From: Phyllobacteriaceae bacterium | GTDB lineage: Bacteria > Pseudomonadota > Alphaproteobacteria > Rhizobiales > Rhizobiaceae | Direction of reading: 5' to 3' | Length of the DNA: 23,276 nucleotides | NCBI GenBank assembly: GCA_024645155.1 | Contig: JAHEGF010000016.1 | Span: 1 to 23,276, forward strand | In this document: positions 7,862-14,809 of the stretch, in pieces | Layout: each line of letters begins with the position of its first letter | Position numbering within the stretch: position 1 is the stretch's first letter | Program-made: the position numbers and the translations under genes | The notes under the pieces: generated by a model | Told to the model about the DNA's origin: nothing | Seen by the model: only the letters and a program-made list of their open reading frames with translations | The model's database searches: none

Positions 7862-8584
7862 ATGTCCACTGCTTTTTCCAAGACTTCAGCGGCGCGAAAT
7901 GAATTGCGTGACGGTGCGCTGACTGCAATCCCGGTGATCGTGGCAGCCGCACCATTTGGCGTGCTTTTTGGCGCGCTGGCCGTTGAAAACGGATTTTCGG
8001 TTTTCGAAGCGGTATTGATGAGCGCCACGATATACGGTGGTGCCAGCCAGATGGTTGGAATTGAACTGTTTGGCCAGAAGATCGCGCCGTGGCTGGTTGT
8101 GTTCTCGATTTTCGCGGTCAATTTCCGCCACGTCCTGTATTCCGCCTCGATCGGCCGGCTGATACGAAACTGGACATTCCGGCAGAAAGCAGCCGGATTT
8201 TTTCTGCTGGTCGACCCGCAATATGCGGAGACTGAAACCCGCGCCGCGATGGGCAAGCCGGTATCCTTCACATGGTACATGGGGCTGGCAGCCCCCATCT
8301 ACGTTTCGTGGCTCACCGAAACCTGGATCGGCGGGCTTTTTGGCCGTTTGATCACAAACCCCCATGCTTTGGGGATTGATTTCCTTTTGCCAATCTATTT
8401 CCTTGGCCTGGTCATGGGGTTTCGCAAACGGCGCATGTGGTTGCCAGTCGTCGGCGCAAGCGCCTTTGCCTCAATTGCCGCTTATCAGACCATCGGTTCA
8501 CCCTGGCATGTGTCGATCGGCGCGGTTGCCGGTATTCTGCTCGCGGCCATGATGCCGTTGAAACCACGAACCGGACCGGTTTAG
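7862..8584 (+). CDS. azlC: AzlC-family branched-chain amino acid exporter, large subunit
   Basis: AzlC is the larger, multi-helix subunit of a two-part inner-membrane exporter. The family is known for efflux of branched-chain amino acids (BrnFE in Corynebacterium) and azaleucine resistance (Bacillus AzlCD). The 240 residues fit the family. Diagnostic stretches are AAAPFGVLFGALAVENGFS, SATIYGGASQMVGIELF and NFRHVLYSASIGR in the N-terminal half, and several hydrophobic helices follow to the end. ATG 7862 begins the family-like N-terminus; no strong ribosome site precedes it, and a small inverted repeat lies at 7832-7850. azlD starts 2 bp after the stop, so the two are translationally linked. 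The exact substrate cannot be read from the sequence. Confidence 0.92.
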   Translation: MSTAFSKTSAARNELRDGALTAIPVIVAAAPFGVLFGALAVENGFSVFEAVLMSATIYGGASQMVGIELFGQKIAPWLVVFSIFAVNFRHVLYSASIGRLIRNWTFRQKAAGFFLLVDPQYAETETRAAMGKPVSFTWYMGLAAPIYVSWLTETWIGGLFGRLITNPHALGIDFLLPIYFLGLVMGFRKRRMWLPVVGASAFASIAAYQTIGSPWHVSIGAVAGILLAAMMPLKPRTGPV

Positions 8585-8586
8585 CC

Positions 8587-8880
8587 GTGTCCACCACCCT
8601 GACCATAATTTTTTCCGGTGCGGTGCTGACTTACGCTGCGCGAATTGGCGGTCATGTTGTCCTGTCCCGGTTCCGGAGCATTCATCCGCGCGTCGAAGCA
8701 GGGCTTGATGCTGTTCCTGCTGCCGTCCTGACCACGCTTGTAGCCCCGGCAGCCATCAATGGCGGACCGGCGGAGTTTGCTGCCCTGTGCGTGGCGGCAC
8801 TGGTGGGATTTCGATATTCGCTGATGCCGATGTTTCTTGCCGGCGCCGTTACGATCATTCTACTGCGCAACATTTTTTAA
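8587..8880 (+). CDS. azlD: AzlD-family exporter small subunit
   Basis: AzlD is the small membrane partner of AzlC. The 97-residue protein begins at GTG 8587, 2 bp after the azlC stop, and is almost entirely hydrophobic with about three or four helices. Recognisable family features are the start TIIFSGAVLTYAARIGG, the segment GLDAVPAAVLTTLVAPA and a C-terminal helix ending LLRNIF. The frame stays open upstream inside azlC, but the GTG gives the normal family length and coupling. The gene is convergent with pepP, whose stop is only 17 bp away, and I see no terminator in that gap. Confidence 0.9.
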   Translation: MSTTLTIIFSGAVLTYAARIGGHVVLSRFRSIHPRVEAGLDAVPAAVLTTLVAPAAINGGPAEFAALCVAALVGFRYSLMPMFLAGAVTIILLRNIF

Positions 8881-8897
8881 CAGTGTTCGTGCCGATA

Positions 8898-10724
8898 TCA
8901 GCGAAGCGCAGCAGTCGCCGCTTTCAGCCAGGCAGTGTCGGACTTGTTCAATAGTGGTAAAACCGATTTCCGTATGCGGTCATGAAACCGGTTCAGCCAG
9001 GACAACTCTTCCCTGGTGAGCAAATCGGTGAGGATCATGCGCCGGTCAAATGGAACGAGCGTCAGGGTTTCAAAACCGTGCATTGGCAGATCGCCACCAT
9101 CGGTATCGCCAGCCGGGGTGACCAACACGAGGTTTTCCAACCGGATGCCATAGGCGCCTGCCCTGTAATACCCTGGTTCATTGGAAAGGATCATTCCCGC
9201 AAGCAAGGGTTCGGTTCCGGTTCGTGCTATACGCTGCGGTCCTTCGTGTACGGAAAGATACGAGCCCACTCCATGGCCTGTTCCATGGGCGTAATCCAGT
9301 CCACTCTTCCAAAGCGCGATCCGCGCGATTGCGTCAATATCCTGGCCGCGGGTCCCGGGAGGAAACCGCAACGTCGAAATACCGATCAGGCCTTTCAGGA
9401 CGAGCGTATAACGTTCTTGCATTTCGCGGGGCGGCACACCAATCGGGATCGTGCGGGTGATATCCGTTGTGCCGTCTTCATATTGGCCGCCGGAATCGAC
9501 CAGATACAGATTGCCGGCTTCAAAAGCGCGGTTTGTCTCAGTGGAAACGCGATAATGCACGACCGCACCATTGGGCCCAAAGCCGGAAATGGTTTCAAAA
9601 GAAAGGTCGCGTAGCGGCATCTGAAAGTCTTCGCCGGTGGCAACCCGAATTTCCTCGAGGTGCTCGGCTGCGGAAATCTCGTCGAGCTCGCCGGGTGCCT
9701 TGGAATCGAGCCAGGCGAGAAAGCGGATGACGGCGGCGGCATCTCGCAGGTGTGCAGCGCGCGTGCCACGTATTTCCGCATCATTTTTTACTGCCCGCGC
9801 CAATGCGGCGGGGTCAGCCATGGGCTTTACGGTGCCCCCGGCGGACGCGATCAAATTGCGGATTTCGTCAGCAGCCAGTGACGTATCGAGCGCCAGAACA
9901 TCGCCTTTGGCGATGCCGGACAAATGATCCCCGAAAGATGAGGGCGGCCGAAGAGTTGCCAATTGCGTCAAATAGGCTTCCGTCTCCATGGGCATCTTGC
10001 GCTTGTCCATGAACAGGATAGGCGCGCCCTCCGCGCCAAACAGTGCAAATCCGAGCGCCAGGGGCGTGTGAGGAACATCAGCGCCTCGGATATTGAATGC
10101 CCAGGCAATCGTGGCGGGATCAGTCGCGACAAATCCACCGGCACCGGCACCGGCAATTGTATTCGAGAGTTCGGAGAGTTTTTCATGGGCCGGTTTGCCG
10201 GCATACTCTACTGGATGAATGACTACCGGTTCGAGCGGCGGATTTGGCCGATCCGTCCAGATTTGATCTATCGGGTTGTTTTCAAGTGCTATCAATATGC
10301 CGCCTCGGGCTTCCAGTATTTTTCGAAGCTTGTCCGCCTGGTCGACCGTGTGGAGCCAGGGATCATAGGCGATCCGCATCTTGCCGGCCGGGTTGGATTT
10401 CAGCCACTTCGACGGTGGATTATTGACGAGGTCCTCGATGGCGAAAATGCCAGTGTCGGTCTGCCCTCCGGCTTGCACTGTGTAACGGCCGTCGACAAAA
10501 AGATGAGCGGTATCCATGAGGACAAGAGCGGTACCCGCCGATCCGGTGAAGCTGGTAAGCCAGGCTAAACGCTCTGAACAGCTTGCGACGTATTCGCCCT
10601 GATGTTCGTCGCTTCTTGGAACCAGAAAACCGTCAATGCCGATTCCGGCCATGATTTTGCGCAACAACGCAATCCGCGAGGCGACAGTCGCCGGACTGGA
10701 GCGCGACTCAAATGATTGAAACAT
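8898..10724 (-). CDS. pepP: Xaa-Pro aminopeptidase (M24B family)
   Basis: This cytoplasmic metallopeptidase removes an N-terminal residue that precedes proline. The 608 residues match the long three-domain form: two creatinase-like N-terminal domains, the first beginning with RIALLRKIMAGIGIDGFLVP, and then a pita-bread catalytic domain. All five metal ligands are visible: two Asp in YLVDSGGQYEDGTTDITRT, His in GTGHGVGSYLSVHEG, Glu in SNEPGYYRAGAYGIRLEN and the last Glu in the same segment. I chose ATG 10724 because it gives the usual N-terminus (MFQSFESRSSP); the frame extends to a GTG at 10775, which would add 17 residues without family character. It is transcribed away from the small gene at 10931 and converges on azlD. 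Confidence 0.94.
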   Translation of the reverse strand: MFQSFESRSSPATVASRIALLRKIMAGIGIDGFLVPRSDEHQGEYVASCSERLAWLTSFTGSAGTALVLMDTAHLFVDGRYTVQAGGQTDTGIFAIEDLVNNPPSKWLKSNPAGKMRIAYDPWLHTVDQADKLRKILEARGGILIALENNPIDQIWTDRPNPPLEPVVIHPVEYAGKPAHEKLSELSNTIAGAGAGGFVATDPATIAWAFNIRGADVPHTPLALGFALFGAEGAPILFMDKRKMPMETEAYLTQLATLRPPSSFGDHLSGIAKGDVLALDTSLAADEIRNLIASAGGTVKPMADPAALARAVKNDAEIRGTRAAHLRDAAAVIRFLAWLDSKAPGELDEISAAEHLEEIRVATGEDFQMPLRDLSFETISGFGPNGAVVHYRVSTETNRAFEAGNLYLVDSGGQYEDGTTDITRTIPIGVPPREMQERYTLVLKGLIGISTLRFPPGTRGQDIDAIARIALWKSGLDYAHGTGHGVGSYLSVHEGPQRIARTGTEPLLAGMILSNEPGYYRAGAYGIRLENLVLVTPAGDTDGGDLPMHGFETLTLVPFDRRMILTDLLTREELSWLNRFHDRIRKSVLPLLNKSDTAWLKAATAALR

Positions 10725-10930
10725 GGTGGGTTCCCGTAACTGTTTGTACCAAACTAGGGGTGTTGCCCGCGGCACGCAACGCCTCGCAAATCATGAATTC
10801 TCGGTGACCAACGGGACAATTCTGCATGCGGCAAACGCACGGCTGCAATGCGTGATTGGAGGTGGCGGCCAAATGCCGGCAGGCCTATCTATGCGTCGGG
10901 AGGTCGATGATTACCAATGGAGAATAAGTC

Positions 10931-11113
10931 ATGGCCCGCAACAAAGAGGGTTTTTTCAGCCGCGGTTTCAAACGTCTTGTTGAATCTCGCTCCCGTGATG
11001 CAGATCGTTATGTCGCCAATACACTTTTGAGGATGGACGACGAAACACTTGCCGCCAGAGGGTATTCGCGCGAACAGTTGCGCAAGGTCGCCGGCGGCGG
11101 TTTCTACTACTGA
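10931..11113 (+). CDS. Small basic protein, DUF1127-like
   Basis: This 60-residue protein is rich in Arg, Lys and Asp. Its C-terminal half (LLRMDDETLAARGYSREQLRKVAGG) resembles the short helical DUF1127 motif, in which a 'DxxLaxxGlsRxxl' core recurs. Some DUF1127 proteins in alphaproteobacteria have been linked to RNA turnover and phosphate or carbon metabolism, but I cannot assign a role here. The start is secure: GGAGAA at 10919-10924 is a good ribosome site 6 bp before the ATG, and an in-frame TAA lies just upstream at 10925-10927. The stop is 2 bp from the end of prmA on the other strand, so the two transcripts must converge or overlap. No signal peptide or membrane helix is seen. Confidence 0.75.
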   Translation: MARNKEGFFSRGFKRLVESRSRDADRYVANTLLRMDDETLAARGYSREQLRKVAGGGFYY

Positions 11114-11115
11114 CA

Positions 11116-11985
11116 TCAGCGCCGCATGTGGATGGTAACCCATCCGTCGCGCTCAAGTGTGCGCACATGGTGAAATCCGCAATTGACATAGGTGGCAATG
11201 ACCGGGCGGCGCTGGCGCAGTAAAATCCCTGACAGGATGGCATCGCCACCAGAAGAAAGGTGGCGAGCCATTTCGGGAGCAAGCCGCATCAGCGGCCGGG
11301 CGAGAATATTGGCTGTGATCAGGTCGTAGGGCCGATTGCTGTTGATTTGCCGATGCCGGAAACCAGTTGCAACCAAGGTTTCAACCATATTACCGGCGCG
11401 ATTTTTCGCGGCATTTTCTTTTGCCACCCGGATCGCAACCGGATCGATATCGGTTGCCAACACGCGAATGCGTGCATGCCTGGCGATTGCTATCGCCAGC
11501 ACCGCGCTGCCGGTTCCAAGGTCAAGCGCCGATTGCGGCCTTCGGCTGGTCAACACCGGTTGCAGCATCGCCAGGCAGCCCCAGGTCGTGGCGTGATGTC
11601 CGGTGCCAAACGCCTGGCCTGCCTCGATTTCTATGGGCAGGTCCGATGGCCGGATCGCCGCTCGGTTATGAGCGCCATGCACGACAATGCGGCCAGCACG
11701 AACGGGCGTGAGTTCATCAAGTACGTGGCTGACCCAATCAATGTCCGGCACTGCTTCGCTGTCGACGAAAAGATCGCCTACGACTGTTTTGACTGCGTTA
11801 TAGACATGCGCGCGTATACCGGCATCATCGTCGGTCAAATAGACCGAGACTTCAAAACAGTCGTCGTTGTCTGGCTGGTTTATCGACAGGGCAAACCCGT
11901 CGTCTTCGAACCGGCGCTCGAGTTCGGCAAACAACAATTCGGCCTGCTTGCGGCCTGTACGGACAAATAGTCGTATTCCACTCAT
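11116..11985 (-). CDS. prmA: Ribosomal protein L11 methyltransferase PrmA
   Basis: PrmA is a cytoplasmic SAM-dependent enzyme that trimethylates several amino groups of ribosomal protein L11. The 289 residues match the family (293 in E. coli). The N-terminal ~100 residues form the L11-binding domain. The linker holds AGQAFGTGHHATTWGCL, the hallmark FGTGxHxTT. The SAM site follows as SALDLGTGSAVLAIA, with the acidic loop VLATDIDPVAIRVAKEN. TANILARPLMRLAPE matches the conserved Asn-containing catalytic segment. AGGTG lies a few bases before ATG 11985. Its start is 31 bp downstream of the SCO gene's stop on the same strand, so they may share a transcript. Confidence 0.95.
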   Translation of the reverse strand: MSGIRLFVRTGRKQAELLFAELERRFEDDGFALSINQPDNDDCFEVSVYLTDDDAGIRAHVYNAVKTVVGDLFVDSEAVPDIDWVSHVLDELTPVRAGRIVVHGAHNRAAIRPSDLPIEIEAGQAFGTGHHATTWGCLAMLQPVLTSRRPQSALDLGTGSAVLAIAIARHARIRVLATDIDPVAIRVAKENAAKNRAGNMVETLVATGFRHRQINSNRPYDLITANILARPLMRLAPEMARHLSSGGDAILSGILLRQRRPVIATYVNCGFHHVRTLERDGWVTIHMRR

Positions 11986-12016
11986 CCGGACACCTGATCT
12001 GCGAACAGCACCATGG

Positions 12017-12598
12017 TTACCCGGCGGCCAGACGCTTCAGTTTTTCCATCGCAGTGCCGGCATTTTCGCCATAGGCTATCGTTCCAAACAGGCGGCCCTT
12101 GGAATCAAGGAGCAAGATGGATGCAGTGTGGTCCATCGTGTAGTCGTCGCCTTCCAGGGGAACCTTGCGCGCGTATATCGCAAAACCCTTGACCATTTCC
12201 GCGATTGCCTTCGGATCTCCGGTTACGCCGGTAATGCGGTCGGAAACCGCGCCGACATAGGATGCCATAAGTTCGGCGGTATCCCGCTCGGGATCGACTG
12301 TCACGAACCAGGCGCGGATGTTTGCGCCATCATCGCCAAGCGTTTTCAGCCAACCGTCGAGTTCAAACAACGTTGTCGGGCAGACCTCCGGACAGTGGGT
12401 GAACCCGAAAAACACCGCATTCGGCTGGCCGCGAAACGACTGTTCGGTAACCGTTTCACCGTTGGCAGCTGTCAGCTTGAACGGAACGCCATAAGCGTCT
12501 CGGGTACCGCTGCTGGTGCGATACCAGTCATAAGTCAAAAAGCCGACGCCTGCGGCAACAAGCACAAGAATGCCGGTGAGAACAAAGCGCATTATCAT
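12017..12598 (-). CDS. SCO1/SenC-family copper chaperone
   Basis: SCO proteins are membrane-tethered thioredoxin-fold proteins on the periplasmic side that deliver copper to, or reduce cysteines in, the CuA site of cytochrome c oxidase. This one has 193 residues: an N-terminal anchor helix (about 4-22) and then the SCO domain. Copper ligands are all present: Cys69 and Cys73 in THCPEVCPT and His157 in MDHTAS. FFGFTHCPE and WFVTVDPERDT are typical of the family. Translation may begin at either of two close ATGs (MIM), which makes no functional difference. A 51-residue membrane protein lies 36 bp upstream and prmA downstream. No oxidase genes are in the window, so a specific target is not shown. 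Confidence 0.93.
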   Translation of the reverse strand: MIMRFVLTGILVLVAAGVGFLTYDWYRTSSGTRDAYGVPFKLTAANGETVTEQSFRGQPNAVFFGFTHCPEVCPTTLFELDGWLKTLGDDGANIRAWFVTVDPERDTAELMASYVGAVSDRITGVTGDPKAIAEMVKGFAIYARKVPLEGDDYTMDHTASILLLDSKGRLFGTIAYGENAGTAMEKLKRLAAG

Positions 12599-12634
12599 TT
12601 TCGGTTGGTCCGTCTGTCCATGATTGCCGTGGCA

Positions 12635-12790
12635 CTAAAAGCAGTATTGCAGACCGGAAAGCAACAGTGCTCCGAGCATCGAAGGTCCATAACCGATCCA
12701 TGCCGCGGCGCCGGCGCCGAGCAGCGCAGCTACAACGACCGATAGCGCAACAAACAGCACCGGCGGATGTGTCTTCGAGGATTGGTTCAT
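12635..12790 (-). CDS. Small membrane protein, 51 residues, upstream of the SCO gene
   Basis: I do not recognise this gene. ATG 12790 opens a 51-residue frame: a short polar N-terminus (MNQSSKTHPP), then a hydrophobic stretch of about 20 residues (LFVALSVVVAALLGAGAAA), a short Gly-Pro turn, and a second weaker hydrophobic segment ending in Cys-Phe. It would form one or two helices in the inner membrane. The stop is 36 bp before the SCO gene on the same strand, so it may be the first gene of a small operon concerned with copper delivery or oxidase assembly; that link is inference from position. No strong ribosome site precedes it, which lowers confidence that it is real. Confidence 0.5.
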   Translation of the reverse strand: MNQSSKTHPPVLFVALSVVVAALLGAGAAAWIGYGPSMLGALLLSGLQYCF

Positions 12791-12864
12791 CGCCGGTAAT
12801 ATAGGGCGTCGCGAGCATCGCCTCAAGCGGCGGTTTTCACACAATGAATAGTGCCGGCTGTGCC

Positions 12865-12901
12865 AAAAAAAACCCACCCTGCGGGAAGTTCGCAGGGCGG
12901 G
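12865..12901 (-). terminator. Intrinsic terminator of the EF-hand gene
   Basis: Read on the minus strand, an 11-bp stem (12891-12901 with 12873-12883, one G-U pair, otherwise perfect) encloses a 7-base loop and is followed at once by eight T (plus-strand A at 12865-12872). It begins 42 bp after the stop of the EF-hand gene at 12944. This is a textbook Rho-independent terminator and isolates the EF-hand gene from the 51-residue gene and SCO gene downstream. Confidence 0.92.
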
Positions 12902-12943
12902 AAGTTATCGGACGGATGCTGTTATTGCCGAATATTCTGACTG

Positions 12944-13165
12944 CTAGCCGGCAAGCGCGGCGTATTCCTCTGCGTTCAGCGAACCATCGGCGTCGGCGTC
13001 GGCTGCGGTTGCAGCTTCGTCGGTAACATCGGGCATCGCTGCCTTCAGTTCTTCCATCGACACCATGCCGTTCTGATCGGTATCAGCTGTGGCGAAATCC
13101 GGTCCCGCAGCGTGGGCTGATGCGGCAAACGCGACGATACCAAGCGTGATAAGAATTTTCTTCAT
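12944..13165 (-). CDS. Small secreted EF-hand calcium-binding protein
   Basis: The 73-residue protein has a Sec signal peptide (MKKILITLGIVAFAASAHA, cleavage likely after residue 19) and two EF-hand loops in the mature ~54 residues. Loop 1 is DTDQNGMVSMEE and loop 2 DADADGSLNAEE; both carry acidic or Asn ligands at positions 1, 3 and 5, Gly at 6 and Glu at 12. The mature protein is therefore nearly a bare EF-hand pair, expected in the periplasm and able to bind two calcium ions. GGAGG stands about 8 bp before ATG 13165, a strong ribosome site. The gene is monocistronic, with its own terminator at 12865-12901. Similar small EF-hand proteins are common in alphaproteobacteria but their function is mostly unknown. 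Confidence 0.88.
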   Translation of the reverse strand: MKKILITLGIVAFAASAHAAGPDFATADTDQNGMVSMEELKAAMPDVTDEAATAADADADGSLNAEEYAALAG

Positions 13166-13477
13166 AGTGATAACCTCCAGGTTGTATTGCACTGGCTTTG
13201 CCGCCGGTGCAGCGGACCATGATCGGCCGCGACGCAAGGCTGGTTTCCGATTGCGGCGGGCTTTTGGATGAAATCTGGCGGAACGGTGATTTGATTGCGC
13301 AAGAACTGCGGCAACGTGTTGTATTTTAAGAATAAATCACGTAACACGCAGTAACGTTACACAGCGTGATCGGTATCAGGCCACTGATCGGCAACGGCAA
13401 TTTCGACCAGATATCATCACGTTTCACGCAGCATAGCTCACGGACATGTTGGGTGAAGTTAGAAGACGTGATGCCGG
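13166..13477. other. 312-bp gene-free spacer with repeats
   Basis: No credible gene is seen between the EF-hand start and the ABM-like gene's stop. The half nearest the EF-hand gene is plain sequence and should hold its promoter; TAAAAT on the minus strand (13323-13328) resembles a -10 box but no good -35 box is in place. The other half, 13336-13472, is crowded with short related repeats, listed separately. Confidence 0.6.
13336..13433. repeat. Imperfect direct repeat with nested palindromes
   Basis: Two 18-base copies, ATCACGTAACACGCAGTA (13336-13353) and ATCACGTTTCACGCAGCA (13416-13433), agree at 15 of 18 positions and start 80 bp apart, which is close to a whole number of helical turns. 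The first copy overlaps the perfect palindrome GTAACGTTAC (13351-13360), with another GTAAC ten bases earlier (13341). The hexamer ATCACG/CGTGAT occurs at 13336, 13365, 13416 and 13467 in alternating orientation. They lie about 170-310 bp upstream of the EF-hand gene. An operator array is possible; no regulator is identified. Confidence 0.6.
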
Positions 13478-13780
13478 CTACCTGGCGGTGCTCATGAATT
13501 CGGTTAGCGGGACCGGGCTTAGCGTGCTACCCGCGAAACCTTTCAGTGTCGCAGCAAATGCCTTGAAATAGTCCCTCGATTGCAGTGTCTGCACGGTTTC
13601 GGGCGTATCCCACCAGCCCCAATGGATGCGCTGGTTGCCTTCCTTGGCCTTGTTGACGCGATAGTGAAATTTGCCGGCAATTTCGGCGTCGTTGTTTACA
13701 GCGGCAATGAATGCACTGATCGCCGCTTCCCATTCGGTCTCGTTGCCTGAAAATTCATAGCGAATTGAGATTTCGTGCAT
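13478..13780 (-). CDS. ABM-like small protein (dimeric alpha/beta barrel fold)
   Basis: This 100-residue cytoplasmic protein resembles the antibiotic-biosynthesis-monooxygenase (ABM) type of the dimeric alpha/beta-barrel superfamily. A first strand (HEISIRYEF) is followed by a helix (WEAAISAFIAAVNN), then a strand pair with KFHYRVNK and QRIHWGWWDTPETVQTL, and a helix SRDYFKAFAATLKGFA, the order expected for the ferredoxin-like half-barrel. Members include quinone monooxygenases and haem-degrading enzymes as well as proteins of unknown role; the sequence does not tell which. AAGGAT lies about 8 bp before ATG 13780, a sound ribosome site. Neighbours give no functional hint. Confidence 0.65.
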   Translation of the reverse strand: MHEISIRYEFSGNETEWEAAISAFIAAVNNDAEIAGKFHYRVNKAKEGNQRIHWGWWDTPETVQTLQSRDYFKAFAATLKGFAGSTLSPVPLTEFMSTAR

Positions 13781-13927
13781 GGCGTTATCCTTTCAATGGC
13801 AAGCCGGAATGGTAACCGGCGCCCGGTGGGGTGTCGACATGGCTGCTGACAGCGAATGTCAGGAGAGACGTGCGTCCCGGCGGGCGGTGATTTCGCCGAA
13901 CCGGGAAGTTGACGAGTTGCGCCCCGG

Positions 13928-14146
13928 TTACCGCCTTGACCAGCGGCCGGCAAGCCAGGCACCGGCAATGATCAGAACCAGCGCCGGGGCGAGTGCCAGC
14001 CACATTTCGATCTCGTAGACTTCAGCCGCGGACAGGTCGCCGGCCGCGATATTCTCCTGCCATCTGTCATAGGCGGGAAAAGCCTTTGCGAGGCAGTACA
14101 AGCCGGCAGCAACAAGGGCAGGGGAAATAGTCCACGTCCATCGCAT
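13928..14146 (-). CDS. Small two-helix membrane protein, unknown function
   Basis: I do not recognise this gene. From ATG 14146 it encodes 72 residues: a first hydrophobic segment (WTISPALVAAGLYCLAKAF), a polar middle rich in Glu and Ala (about residues 26-45), and a second hydrophobic helix (LALAPALVLIIAGAWLAG) ending in RWSRR, so both ends probably face the cytoplasm. The frame is open to an ATG at 14197, but AAAGG sits about 9 bp before 14146 and supports the shorter form. It lies just downstream of a broken cyclase gene on the same strand. The 147 bp between this gene and the ABM-like gene show nothing else. Confidence 0.55.
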   Translation of the reverse strand: MRWTWTISPALVAAGLYCLAKAFPAYDRWQENIAAGDLSAAEVYEIEMWLALAPALVLIIAGAWLAGRWSRR

Positions 14147-14207
14147 GTCGGCCAACCTTTCATTCTTTCGCGAGACATTTCCGTGACTTGCGGGCATTCT
14201 CTATGGT

Positions 14208-14501
14208 TCAATCTGGTTTTACATCGGGCGGAAACTTCGGCAAACCGGCTATTTCCCGCTGAAATCGAACGGTCGCGGCAAATGCACTTACAACGCAGTC
14301 GAACGCAAGGAGAAAGGCATCTCCCATCGTCTTGACGGCACGACTTTGGTGCGCATCTGGAACGGGCTGAACCAGATCATCCTGTGTTGTGCGCAAACGC
14401 TCATGAGTTCCCGTCGGGTCCGGTTCCATGTGGCGGCTGTGCTCAACCACATCGGCAATCACGATAGCGGCTAATCTGCTTTGAATACTCCTACCGGCCA
14501 T
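14208..14501 (-). pseudogene. Truncated class III adenylate/guanylate cyclase
   Basis: The 97 codons match only the first half of a class III nucleotide cyclase catalytic domain of the type common in Rhizobiales. The start RLAAIVIADVVEHSRHMEPD corresponds to the usual 'RRLAAILAADVVGYSRLM' with the first metal Asp. RAVKTMGDAFLLAF corresponds to the 'KtxGDgxlveF' hairpin with the second metal Asp. The helix FAATVRFQREIA follows, and then the frame diverges and stops at 14208-14210. The second half of the domain, with the substrate-binding Lys/Asp and transition-state Asn/Arg regions, is missing, as are the TPR or other C-terminal domains such proteins normally carry. It is therefore very unlikely to make cAMP. 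No good ribosome site precedes ATG 14501. It could still be expressed as a small protein, but a decayed remnant is the simpler reading. Confidence 0.7.
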
Positions 14502-14539
14502 GCTGCCAGATTAACGCAGGAGTATGCGGGACGGAAGTG

Positions 14540-14555
14540 CGGACATGCATGTCCG
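14540..14555. repeat. Perfect 16-bp palindrome, candidate operator
   Basis: CGGACATGCATGTCCG is self-complementary over all 16 bases. It stands 38 bp upstream of the cyclase remnant's start on the minus strand and about 255 bp before the PqiA-like gene. The site suits a symmetric regulator dimer; no T run adjoins it, so it is not a terminator. Confidence 0.7.
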
Positions 14556-14618
14556 GAACATCCATTGCGCACCAATATCTGCAGTAAGTCCCCATCGCCG
14601 TCATCAGGGCCTTGAGCA

Positions 14619-14685
14619 GGGATCCATTCCAAACCGCCGCAACCCGCTCCGCTGGTCAGGGAACAGGCGCCGCGGAATGGATCCC
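14619..14685. repeat. 12-bp inverted repeat with a 43-base interior
   Basis: GGGATCCATTCC (14619-14630) and GGAATGGATCCC (14674-14685) are exact reverse complements. The 43 bases between them can form a further short CGCC/GGCG pairing. The element lies 124 bp before the PqiA-like gene. It could be a structured leader RNA, a small mobile repeat or a DNA-looping site. Confidence 0.65.
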
Positions 14686-14809
14686 AAACAACGACGCTTT
14701 GCTTGATTGCGGGATAACGATCAGCGCTTTTCATCCACACCCCGCAGATTTGCCGTGCAACCTGTGCTAGCGAAGCACGGTCGGGCATGAATGGACGAGG
14801 AACGCCGCA

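Larger units (their letters stand above)
14502..14809. other. 308-bp gene-free spacer with two perfect inverted repeats
   Basis: Between the cyclase remnant (minus) and the PqiA-like gene (plus) no credible coding sequence is seen; short frames present have no ribosome sites or family character. The spacer should carry promoters for both directions. It holds a 16-bp palindrome at 14540-14555 and a long-range 12-bp inverted repeat at 14619-14685, listed separately. Confidence 0.6.

Noticed and set aside
9963..10568. A 201-codon plus-strand frame opposite pepP
   Set aside because: It is antisense to the M24 peptidase and has no recognisable domain.
11867..12745. A 292-codon open frame on the plus strand
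   Set aside because: It is antisense to the SCO gene and the start of prmA, both of which carry intact catalytic motifs.
14524..14706. A 60-codon plus-strand frame in the spacer
   Set aside because: It has no ribosome site and no family character, and it runs through both inverted repeats; it is taken as non-coding.
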